Assembly: GCA_051651625.1 (NCBI GenBank)
Contig: JBOFSQ010000092.1
Coordinates: 1 to 43,800 of the forward strand
Direction: 5' to 3'
Length of the DNA: 43,800 nt
DNA from: JBOFSQ01 sp051651625
Lineage (GTDB): Bacteria; Planctomycetota; Planctomycetia; Pirellulales; Thermoguttaceae
The notes under the pieces: model-generated
What the model was told of the DNA's origin: nothing
Database searches by the model: none
The model's input: the letters and a program-made list of their open reading frames with translations, nothing else
Part shown: piece after piece, positions 1 to 7,402 of the stretch
Numbering within the stretch: position 1 is the stretch's first letter
Layout of the letters: each line of letters starts with the position of its first letter
Translations under genes and position numbers: made by a program

Positions 1-139
1 GTTGGGGCTACGGATTTTGTTGTGGATGCGTACCGTGGGTTCGCGGAATACCGCTCACCCACGGCTAAGTTCTATCGCCCCGTTGGGGCGAAAATACCAG
101 ACAACCAATGTTCTCGTGCAAGCAGATTTTACTACACCC
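1..139 (+). repeat. Right half of a fold-back repeat element, cut by the window edge
   Basis: This stretch matches, base for base over most of its length, the reverse complement of 36950-37088. It holds a nested hairpin (CCGTGGG at 33-39 with CCCACGG at 58-64, inner GCGG/CCGC at 43-46/51-54), a second hairpin CGCCCC-GTT-GGGGCG at 76-90, and ends at 116-139 with the terminal motif read as TGCAAG...TTTTACTACACCC. The same terminal motif bounds the complete element at 2452-2754. I infer that the left half lies outside the window. The promoter of the next gene starts only about 30 bp beyond its end. Confidence 0.7.
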
Positions 140-167
140 TGCGGTTTGCACGGTGACGCCACGCACC

Positions 168-195
168 TTGGCAGCGACGCAGAATCGAGTATATT
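168..195 (+). promoter_or_regulatory. Candidate sigma70-type promoter of the VWA gene
   Basis: TTGGCA at 168-173 and TATATT at 190-195 are separated by 16 bp. The -10 box ends only 9 bases before the ATG at 205. A transcript starting at the usual distance would begin at about 202, so the mRNA may be leaderless. No Shine-Dalgarno sequence is visible before the ATG. Prediction from motif and spacing only. Confidence 0.45.
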
Positions 196-204
196 CTACG
201 CGCA

Positions 205-2424
205 ATGACATTTCTAACATTTCCACTTCTCATTGGCGGTTTGTGCGCGGCGGCGGTGCCGGTTATTCTCCACCTCGTGATGCGCGGCGTCCCGAAACGG
301 ATTGAGTTTCCAGCACTCCGGCTCGTGCAGCCGAAGATGGTTGCGCACGCAAAAAAATATCGGCTCAATCATCTCGTTCTGCTCTTACTGCGAATCGCAC
401 TGCTCGCACTGATCGGACTCGCACTGGCAAGACCAACGATCAAACTCGCCGACTGGTTTCCGCCTGTGGTAACGTCCACCGGACGCGACGCCAACGGTTC
501 GTTCGTCAGCACGCTCGCTTCGTCACTCACGTCGCAAGACGCGCCGGTCTCGGCGGTCGTCGTCATCGACACTTCTCCGCGTATGGGTGTTCTTGCTGCG
601 AATAAAACGTCGCTCGAAAATGCGAAGGCGTTCGCACGCTGGATCATCGAAAATCTGCCGTCTGGAAGTCGCGTCGCAATCCTGTCTGGTCGCGGTGACA
701 CCGACATTTTTCAGATCGATCCACTCGCCGCACTCAAACGTCTCGACGCAATGACGATTCACAACTCCGCGCGGCGCGCCGTCGATTCTGCGTCGCGCGG
801 ACTGTCGCTCTTCAAAAGCGACCCCGGCCCGTCCGATATGCCGCACGAACTCTACATCATATCCGACTTGACAACTCCATCGTGGGATTTTTCGACTGTG
901 ACAACTCTCACTGGAGAAGTTGATAACGTCTCGATCTTCATCATCGACGTCGGAACAACAAACGCGCCGAACAACACTGGCGTTGTCGATGCTTCGATAA
1001 CATCGCAAGTTATGGAAGCCGGTCGCGGACTCGGCGTGACGGCGGAAGTTCAGCACTGCGGCGAGGCGGCGTCGGCGACGGTTGAGCTGGTCTTGCGGCG
1101 TTCCGACAAAGATGCCAGCGAAGTTGAGCGGCGCGGTTCGCGGCTCGTTACGTTTGATGCGGGCGACAAGCGCGAGTCGGTGCCGTTCACGCTCGCGGGT
1201 CTTGATGTTGGCGTCTATCACGCGACGATTCGTCTCACAAACTCCGACTCACTCCCGATAGACGATGCGCGATACATCACGTTCGATGTCCGCGCGCCGC
1301 GCGACGTGCTTCTCGTTGCCAGCGAACCGTTACAGTCGCGGACGACGTATCTCCGCGAAGGACTAGCGATGGCGGGACTCGCGATTCGCACGTCAGAAAT
1401 GACGTTTGAAAGTTTCGCCGCGACGACGCCGCGCGACTGGAATTACCGTGCACTCGTGTTACTCGATCCGCCGCCGCTTGCGGAAAAACGGTGGAAAGAA
1501 CTGGCCGATTACGCAGCGCAAGGAAACGGCGTTGGAATCTTTTTGGGGCGTGCGGCGACACCAATCGAGTCGTTTCAAAGCGAGACCGCAGTACGTCTCA
1601 TCGGTGGAAAGATGTTGCGTCAAGCCCGCGCGGCGGACGATCCGTTTTGGCTCGTCGCCGACGACAGTGACTCGCCGCTCGTCGCACCGTTTCAGAAACT
1701 TGGTATCACGTCGCCGCCGTGGAATTTGCTCCCCGTTTTTCGTTACTGGGAGATGAGCGACATCGTAAGCGGTGCGACGATTGACTTTCGTTACTCCGAC
1801 CGGCGTGTCGCGGTTGTCACGCAGCGTTACGGTCGCGGGTGCGTGCTCACGATGACAACGCCGCTTTCGGACTCGCCTGCCGATGCGTGGAATCTGTTGC
1901 CGCTTGGCGAGGCGTCGTGGGTTTTTCTACTCTTCACCGAGGGTGTTGGCAACTTCCTAACTGGCGGCAGCGCAAACGACTGCAACTACTTGGCGAGTGA
2001 TCGCGTTGTCGTTCATCCGTCGCTCGAAAAACTTCCGAACACAGTTGCGGTCGTCCCTCCCAGTGGTAAAGAGAAAGAGTTTCGCGTTGGCGTGAACACA
2101 GAACTCCGTGAGATTGTCATCGACGACACCGAAGAAGTGGGGCACTACGCAGTCACCAGCGACGGTGCGGCGAACGCGGGCCGAATCGAGACCGGTTTCA
2201 GTGTAAACGTTGCGCCGTGGCAACTTTCGTCGCTGGGCCGAATCGACTCAAAACTTCTCGACACACTTTTCGGAAAAGGCGCGTACACCATCGCACGAAC
2301 GCCCGCCGAAGTCGAATCAGGAATCGTCCGCCGCCGCGTCGGCCAAGAACTTTTTACGATGCTCATCATCGTCGCAACATTGTTCTTCGCTGCTGAATGG
2401 ATTGTTGCAAACCGTGCGCGGTGA
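205..2424 (+). CDS. BatA-type membrane protein with VWA domain
   Basis: A 739-residue protein. The N-terminus is a typical BatA module: a hydrophobic segment at residues 4-25, the motif RIEFPALRLV at 32-41, and a second membrane segment at about 55-75. A von Willebrand A domain follows, opening with VVVIDTSPRMG. The MIDAS motif is D122-T-S124-P-R126, so the second serine of the canonical DxSxS is arginine; metal binding may be weak. The long middle part should be periplasmic, and a final membrane helix (about 718-735) precedes the basic C-terminus. Such proteins in planctomycetes usually sit with MoxR ATPase and DUF58 genes; those would lie left of the window. The start at 205 is chosen because the BatA module begins at this methionine. 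Exact function is unknown. Confidence 0.8.
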   Translation: MTFLTFPLLIGGLCAAAVPVILHLVMRGVPKRIEFPALRLVQPKMVAHAKKYRLNHLVLLLLRIALLALIGLALARPTIKLADWFPPVVTSTGRDANGSFVSTLASSLTSQDAPVSAVVVIDTSPRMGVLAANKTSLENAKAFARWIIENLPSGSRVAILSGRGDTDIFQIDPLAALKRLDAMTIHNSARRAVDSASRGLSLFKSDPGPSDMPHELYIISDLTTPSWDFSTVTTLTGEVDNVSIFIIDVGTTNAPNNTGVVDASITSQVMEAGRGLGVTAEVQHCGEAASATVELVLRRSDKDASEVERRGSRLVTFDAGDKRESVPFTLAGLDVGVYHATIRLTNSDSLPIDDARYITFDVRAPRDVLLVASEPLQSRTTYLREGLAMAGLAIRTSEMTFESFAATTPRDWNYRALVLLDPPPLAEKRWKELADYAAQGNGVGIFLGRAATPIESFQSETAVRLIGGKMLRQARAADDPFWLVADDSDSPLVAPFQKLGITSPPWNLLPVFRYWEMSDIVSGATIDFRYSDRRVAVVTQRYGRGCVLTMTTPLSDSPADAWNLLPLGEASWVFLLFTEGVGNFLTGGSANDCNYLASDRVVVHPSLEKLPNTVAVVPPSGKEKEFRVGVNTELREIVIDDTEEVGHYAVTSDGAANAGRIETGFSVNVAPWQLSSLGRIDSKLLDTLFGKGAYTIARTPAEVESGIVRRRVGQELFTMLIIVATLFFAAEWIVANRAR

Positions 2425-2442
2425 ATGTGAAAAACTGCACTA

Positions 2443-2763
2443 CGACCACACGGGTGTAGTAAAGTTTACTTGCACACGTCGCATCGAATCCTAGGGCCAA
2501 AGGCCCGTTCTATCCCAGCCTAGGCCATCGGCCTAGGTAACGCGAAACCCTACGTTTTCAAGGGCCAAAGGCCCGCCCTAACCGCAACGACTAGGGCGGG
2601 CCTTTGGCCCTTGGTTCTTGTGGGGAACGCAAACCTAGGGCTATCGCCCTAGGCTGGGATAGGACGCACCGTTGGTGCTACGGATTCGATGCAACATCAA
2701 CAATCGAATCATACGCCGCTCGCTATCGGACTGCAAGTGGATTTTACTACACCCCGACCACAC
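2443..2763. mobile_element. 303-bp fold-back (MITE-like) element with 9-bp target duplication
   Basis: The element spans 2452-2754. Its left end begins GGGTGTAGTAAA and its right end finishes TTTACTACACCC; the inverted ends continue with ACTTGCA/TGCAAGT. Immediately outside, the 9-mer CGACCACAC occurs at 2443-2451 and again at 2755-2763, as expected for a target-site duplication. The interior is one large imperfect palindrome: GCATCGAATC near the left end is matched by GATTCGATGC near the right, and CTATCCCAGCCTAGG by CCTAGGCTGGGATAG. Between these are small hairpins such as GGGCCAAAGGCCC and GCACCGTTGGTGC. It encodes no plausible protein, so it is probably non-autonomous. The inverted ends and duplication are seen; mobility is inferred. 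Confidence 0.75.
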
Positions 2764-2962
2764 ACTACGCCATCCCACCCTCTTGACAACTGGCATAACA
2801 CCGATAGACTCACTCCCGTTGTCGTTTTGTGGAAGTGGAGAATATGGGGCAACGTGCTCAATGAAAGTGGCGGGGCAAACATTTGCGATTTTCCGTTTCG
2901 ACAGTTGCGACGACGTCGTGTGAAAACAGTGATAGACTTGTAACGTTTTACCAGAGGTGCCG

Positions 2963-3430
2963 ATGACAAAGCTACACGCAGTATTTTTGGGAATGTTGAT
3001 CGTCGCAGTGATTGGGTGTGCCCCAAAAGCCAACATAAGTGGGCTTGTCCCAGCCGCAGGTGTTGTTACGCTCGACGGCAAACCGCTTGCGGATGCGTCG
3101 ATAACATTTGTGCCGACATCGTTCGGCAGCGAATCGCGCGGTGCTGGCGCAACGTCTGACACCAATGGAAAGTTTGTCGTTGCTACACTCGAACCCGATG
3201 ATGGCATCTTCCCCGGTGACTACAAAATCGTCGTCGATAAACGCGAAGTTGTTGGGAAAGCTCCCACGGAAGCCGACTACGAAGCGGCAAAAGCGACGGG
3301 GCGTTCGCCGATTGTGCAATATAAAACGGTGACGCCAACGAAATATGCAAACGCGGCGACCTCTGGCTTGACCGCCACGATCTCTCCGAAGGGAAACAAA
3401 GAGATCAAGTTAGAATTGGTGTCGCAGTAA
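2963..3430 (+). CDS. Small lipoprotein with carboxypeptidase-regulatory-like fold
   Basis: A 155-residue protein. The signal peptide MTKLHAVFLGMLIVAVIGC ends in a lipobox with Cys19 as the lipidated residue. The mature part has the pattern G-V-V-T-L-D-G-K-P-L-A-D-A-S-I-T-F-V-P, then T-D-T-N-G-K-F and PGDYKIVV. This is the beta-sandwich of carboxypeptidase regulatory-like domains that planctomycetes commonly encode next to DUF1559 genes. The ATG at 2963 is preferred over an in-frame GTG at 2957 because AGAGG lies five bases upstream of the ATG. The next gene downstream is a DUF1559 pseudopilin-like gene, which supports a joint cell-surface role. Function is unproven. Confidence 0.75.
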   Translation: MTKLHAVFLGMLIVAVIGCAPKANISGLVPAAGVVTLDGKPLADASITFVPTSFGSESRGAGATSDTNGKFVVATLEPDDGIFPGDYKIVVDKREVVGKAPTEADYEAAKATGRSPIVQYKTVTPTKYANAATSGLTATISPKGNKEIKLELVSQ

Positions 3431-3563
3431 GGAAATAGACCGTTAGCAGTATTCTTGTTCTTGAGTCTGTACGACGCGCCTCTTGCGGTTTCCTACCCCG
3501 TCCTTCGTGGGACTGGCGCAAACGGTTGACGTTCGCAGGCTTGTAATCGAAAGGAGAAAAAGA

Positions 3564-4861
3564 ATGAACAACCAAAGATTGGAAAGTGTGTGCGTAGAGA
3601 CCTTGACACCTGTTAAGATGGGGGGGGGGGGCGACTGCGTAATTCGCGGGGAGTTTGCTGCCCTGCAAAACATTCTACAGGCTGCTATTCTCTTGGCCGC
3701 CATTTTCTCGGTTTTACTCTGGTGGAGCTTCTGGTGGTCATCGCGATCATCGGTGTCTTGGTCGCTCTGCTCTTGCCCGCCGTGCAAGCTGCCCGCGAAG
3801 CCGCACGCCGAATGCAATGCACAAACGGCCTCAAACAAGTCGTGCTCGCCGGACACAACTATCACGACGTCTACAACTCGCTGCCAATGGGGTCGAGTAG
3901 TTCGGGGTATATGAACACCGCCGGTGACTGGATGGACGGCCATCGTTTCATCAGTGGTTGGGTGTATATGCTCCCATACCTCGAGCAAAACGCCACCTAT
4001 GAACGCTTCATGGTGCAGGCGAATTTCTCTGACCCGGCTGACTACAAGAATCGATTGAATGCGTGGGATTTTGGGAACGGGTCGTACGGTTGTGTCAAAG
4101 ACGACACCGTCCGTGGAATCCCCGCGCCGTTTCTCTGCTGCCCGTCCGACCGCGGTTCGCTGCGGACTGCAAATGATAGCGCGCCGTGCAACTATCGTTT
4201 GAGCGGCGGCGATTACTGCACCAAGTCCGAAGGTTATCACTGGGGACAAGGCGATGGTGCCAGTTTCTCACGCGGCGTCTTCCAACCGTTATATTGGACA
4301 TCAATGGCGTCTGTAACAGATGGGACCAGCAACACGGCGTTTGCCAGCGAACGTTGCCTACCGCCGACAGGCAAATCGATTCTGGGTGGTGTGGCAAAGA
4401 ACCAAGGGACGGTCTTTGTGAACGCTAACCATAATGCTTGCGAAGGAACTGGATTCAATCCGCAAAACTGCATTAACACTCGCGGTACGAAGGGGCAATA
4501 CAAGGCTGCCGTGACAGGCTACTGGGGCGGTGGGATGGAGTTATACCGCTGGTGGGATGCACAGACAGTCATGACATGGTGTAACTTCATCTTGCCGCCA
4601 AATGCCCCGAGTTGTAGCGCAGGCGGCGGTCACAACGACCCCGCGCTCATTCCGCCAACGAGTTACCACCCGGGCGGTGCGACTGTTGCGGTGACGGATG
4701 GTTCGGTGCGATTTGTCTCCGAGACAATCAACACTGGAAACTTGACTGGTGCGACTGTCGGTACCAACACTGGACTTTGCAAACGCAGTGGTGAATCTAA
4801 CTTCGGCGTCTGGGGAGCGTTTGGCTCGCGCAATGGCGGCGAGTCGGTGTCGCTGCCGTAG
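3564..4861 (+). pseudogene. DUF1559 pseudopilin-like gene, out of frame at a 12-G tract (possibly phase-variable)
   Basis: The ATG at 3564 follows a good ribosome site (AAAGGAG at 3550-3556). Its frame reads MNNQRLESVCVETLTPVKM and then enters a run of 12 G at 3620-3631. The DUF1559 domain lies in another frame and opens with GFTLVELLVVIAIIG at 3710; upstream it is blocked by TAA at 3614. One extra G (13) would join the two frames and give KMGGGGRLRN. From 3710 the domain is 383 codons and intact: prepilin-like helix, AAREAARRMQC, DGTSNT, the closing VWGAFGSRNGG and a stop. The homologue at 33535 has the same arrangement. It may be a contingency gene in the OFF phase, a site of programmed slippage, or a homopolymer sequencing error. 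Confidence 0.7.
3614..3631 (+). repeat. Homopolymeric G tract (12 G) inside a coding leader
   Basis: The run is 3620-3631, preceded by TTAAGAT. The same TTAAGAT followed by 13 G occurs at 33617-33636 in the other DUF1559 gene. G runs of this length are mutable by slippage in many bacteria. The tract decides whether the leader's reading frame connects to the pseudopilin domain. Confidence 0.85.
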
Positions 4862-4894
4862 TACGCGAGGTTTCGTAATGCGATTCACAATAGA

Positions 4895-4980
4895 AGCCGG
4901 AAAGAAGGCGTACTCGCCGTATTGACGGAGAACAAGTGCAAACCACAATTCCGTCAATACGCTACCGCTCCTTTCCGGCT
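4895..4980 (+). promoter_or_regulatory. Long hairpin between two DUF1559 genes
   Basis: Two nested stems are visible. AGCCGGAAAG (4895-4904) pairs with CTTTCCGGCT (4971-4980), and CGTATTGACGGA (4918-4929) pairs with TCCGTCAATACG (4950-4961), leaving a 20-base loop. There is no run of T after it, so it does not look like a standard intrinsic terminator. It could stabilise mRNA ends, attenuate read-through or be a dispersed repeat. The next start codon is at 5044. Confidence 0.6.
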
Positions 4981-5043
4981 ACTATTAGAACGCAAAAAAA
5001 TGACAATCTTTTTCCAACAACAATTTTTGAAAGGAATGAAACT

Positions 5044-6183
5044 ATGAAAACGACAAGAATAATCGCAGGCGTTCCGCGTGGTTTTACGCTGGTAGAATTG
5101 CTGGTGGTCATTGCGATCATCGGTGTCTTGGTGGCACTGCTCTTGCCCGCCGTGCAAGCCGCCCGCGAAGCCGCACGACGTATGACATGCACCAACCAGC
5201 TAAAACAAATCACGCTGGCATGCCACAACTTCAACGACGTTTACAAACGTCTACCGGGCGCGTCTAATCAGCCCAACCTGAAACCTTGGCCGGGAAATGC
5301 TAATCGGGTGTCGATGTTGGCAATCATCTTGCCATACATCGAGCAAACGGCTGTCTACGAAGGTATCTCTGCCGACATCGGGCGTGCCCCATGGGACGAG
5401 GACATGACCACCAGTCCCTACACCAAACCGATTTCGACGTTCCTCTGCCCGACCGAAGGGAATGTCCGCCGCGATGCCAATCTCAAGCAAACCAACTACC
5501 ACGGTAACCGTGGTGATGGTATCCTTGATTGGAACTGGAACGAGTGCCGTGGTGCCTTCGGTAACGCGAGTCAAGAGTCGCTTACTCTCGACACCATGCG
5601 TGATGGTACATCCAACACGATTATGTTTTCGGAAGTCGCTCTCGGCGTGCAGGGCGGTTCCCGCAAGATGAAGGAAGGTGTTACAACAGGTCACATCACA
5701 TTTGACTCGAATGGTTGGGGTGCTGGTACGAAGCCGAGTGCCGCCCTCGTAGCCAAGGGAACCAATGGCATGTTTGCCTCAACTGCTGCTGTGCAAGGTG
5801 GCAACTGGCAGCTTGGAGCACGCTGGGGCGATGGCCAAGGGATTTACACTCTCTTCTTCACAATTTTGCCGCCGAACACTTTCTCGTTTGCGGGCAACGA
5901 TGGCGAGAATTGGGGTATTGCGAATGCGAGCAGCTATCACTCCGGCGGTGTCAATGTGAGCATGTGTGACGGTGGAGTACGTTTCGTCTCCGATACAATC
6001 AACACGACCAGCCAAGTTGAGGATCGTACAGGGGCAATGGTTGGCGGACTTACCGTTTCGTTTGATGATCTTGTTCCAGTTACGTCTCCGATGCGTCCAC
6101 AAGACTACGGTGGCCCGTCGCCTTATGGAGTTTGGGGAGCAATGGGAACGAGCAACGCATCCGACTCGGCTGGTGGGCCGTGA
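5044..6183 (+). CDS. DUF1559 pseudopilin-like protein
   Basis: A 379-residue protein. The ATG at 5044 is preceded by AAAGGAAT about nine bases upstream; longer in-frame extension lacks a better site. The leader MKTTRIIAGVPRG is followed by FTLVELLVVIAIIGVLVALLLP, a class III-type prepilin cleavage and hydrophobic helix, then AAREAARRMTCTNQLKQI. The rest is a cysteine-poor DUF1559 (SBP_bac_10) domain with LCPTE, DGTSNTIMFSE and a closing GVWGAMGTSN. Unlike the neighbours at 3564 and 33535, it has no G tract between leader and helix. It is likely processed by a prepilin peptidase and exported through a GspE/PilB-type machine; a candidate ATPase is encoded at 37368. The role of DUF1559 proteins is unknown. 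Confidence 0.85.
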   Translation: MKTTRIIAGVPRGFTLVELLVVIAIIGVLVALLLPAVQAAREAARRMTCTNQLKQITLACHNFNDVYKRLPGASNQPNLKPWPGNANRVSMLAIILPYIEQTAVYEGISADIGRAPWDEDMTTSPYTKPISTFLCPTEGNVRRDANLKQTNYHGNRGDGILDWNWNECRGAFGNASQESLTLDTMRDGTSNTIMFSEVALGVQGGSRKMKEGVTTGHITFDSNGWGAGTKPSAALVAKGTNGMFASTAAVQGGNWQLGARWGDGQGIYTLFFTILPPNTFSFAGNDGENWGIANASSYHSGGVNVSMCDGGVRFVSDTINTTSQVEDRTGAMVGGLTVSFDDLVPVTSPMRPQDYGGPSPYGVWGAMGTSNASDSAGGP

Positions 6184-6225
6184 TGGTATGCGGTGTAGTT
6201 TTTTGTGATCGGTTTGCGTGTTCGT

Positions 6226-6554
6226 GTTAGCCGTTCACTGGTTGTTTTGGCGTGCGGTATATCCTAGTCCCGCTAGGGACGATCTTATTGTAGCCGAGGG
6301 CAAGACGTACTCGTCGCAGCCCTCGGTTTGCGGCCCCCAAATGGAATGAAGTCCCGTAGGGACGACCTTATTCCGAATGGGGAAAACATCGACAACGCTG
6401 TTGAGCAATTCCAATAAGGCCGCTCCTACGGAGCTACAAATTCTGTGGTGGTCGTCAACCCAAGGCTGCGCGGAATGCCGCTTGCCTTGGGCTACAATTA
6501 GGCCGCCGCTACGCGGCTAGGAGACGCCGTCGTGGATTGACGTGAACGGTTAAC
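6226..6554. repeat. Palindrome-rich intergenic block bounded by 13-bp inverted repeats
   Basis: The gap between the DUF1559 gene and the lipoprotein gene contains no gene. It is bounded by GTTAGCCGTTCAC (6226-6238) and GTGAACGGTTAAC (6542-6554), inverted repeats that differ at one position. Inside are hairpins: GTCCC/GGGAC at 6267-6280 and 6351-6363, CTCC/GAG at about 6422-6434, a nested stem CCCAAGGC/GCCTTGGG with inner GCGG/CCGC at 6459-6491, and a GCCGC/GCGGC stem near 6510. The nested stem has the same plan as the one at 33-64. No target duplication is seen, so mobility is only a possibility. Confidence 0.5.
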
Positions 6555-6592
6555 CATTTTTTCAACTAAACGAACATCTAGGAAAATTTCAA

Positions 6593-7111
6593 ATGTCAAC
6601 AACACGTTTATTTTGCGCGGGTGTAGCTCTATCGGTTTTGGTTGCTGTCGTCGGTTGCGGACGAAGTGATTCAGGGCTGATTAAAGTTGCGGGGGAAGTC
6701 TTCTACAAAGGCGCACCCGTTGATGGGGCGACGGTAATGTTCAGCCCTGTTGATTTGAGTTCTGGCGCGGAAGCCGCCGCAGGGCTGACCGATGCTAGTG
6801 GCGTGTTTACTGTTTCCACCGCGAGCGCAGTTCAAGGTGGTTCGGGGACGAAGCCGGGGGACTACTATGTCCTGATCTCAAAACGTACAACGACCGTGAG
6901 TAAAGACCAAGCGGCGTTCGACAGTGGAGAGATTACCTATGACGAGTTACAGAAGCGCAAAGCAAGCAACCCTTACGCCTCTAGCGGCGCGAAGACAACC
7001 GATCATCTCCCAGTAAAATACAGCCAACCGCCTCAAGGTGGCAAAGGGTCAGACTTGCGCGCAACAGTTAAGGCCGGGGAGAACAAGTTCAAGTTTGAGC
7101 TTACCGACTGA
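6593..7111 (+). CDS. DUF1559-associated small lipoprotein
   Basis: A 172-residue protein with signal peptide and lipobox VAVVGC (lipidated Cys22). The mature part carries the same carboxypeptidase-regulatory-like pattern as the lipoprotein at 2963: VAGEVFYKGAPVDGATVMF, TDASGVFTV, KPGDYYVLISK. The C-terminal third is charged and contains KASNPYASSG and HLPVKYSQP, a form common in planctomycete partners of DUF1559 proteins. It lies downstream of the DUF1559 gene at 5044, but 409 bp of repeat-rich DNA intervenes, so co-transcription is uncertain. A strong terminator follows at 7157. Confidence 0.75.
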   Translation: MSTTRLFCAGVALSVLVAVVGCGRSDSGLIKVAGEVFYKGAPVDGATVMFSPVDLSSGAEAAAGLTDASGVFTVSTASAVQGGSGTKPGDYYVLISKRTTTVSKDQAAFDSGEITYDELQKRKASNPYASSGAKTTDHLPVKYSQPPQGGKGSDLRATVKAGENKFKFELTD

Positions 7112-7156
7112 TATTTGTAGGCCACGAATGGCTTGCGATATTTCTTGAATCATTTT

Positions 7157-7194
7157 GAGCGGGACTCCTCATTTGGGGTACCCGCTCTTTTTTT
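7157..7194 (+). terminator. Intrinsic terminator after the lipoprotein gene
   Basis: GAGCGGG (7157-7163) pairs with CCCGCTC (7181-7187), with a 17-base loop, followed directly by seven T residues (7188-7194). It lies 46 bases past the stop codon. Confidence 0.8.
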
Positions 7195-7402
7195 CTCGTG
7201 TACAATGCGCATCCGTTCGTGGACGCAAAGTTCGCAAACGGGAAGCGTTCATGGTTTTTCGTCATTCGTCACAAGCATGGTGTTTGTGTACGCACAAACA
7301 CCGTCAGAAGTGGCAATCAATCGTATCGCGTGCGTGACATACGTCACATGTGCGAGATGTGTAAACCCCGCACCTAACTCAAACTGTAAACGCGGTACCA
7401 CA

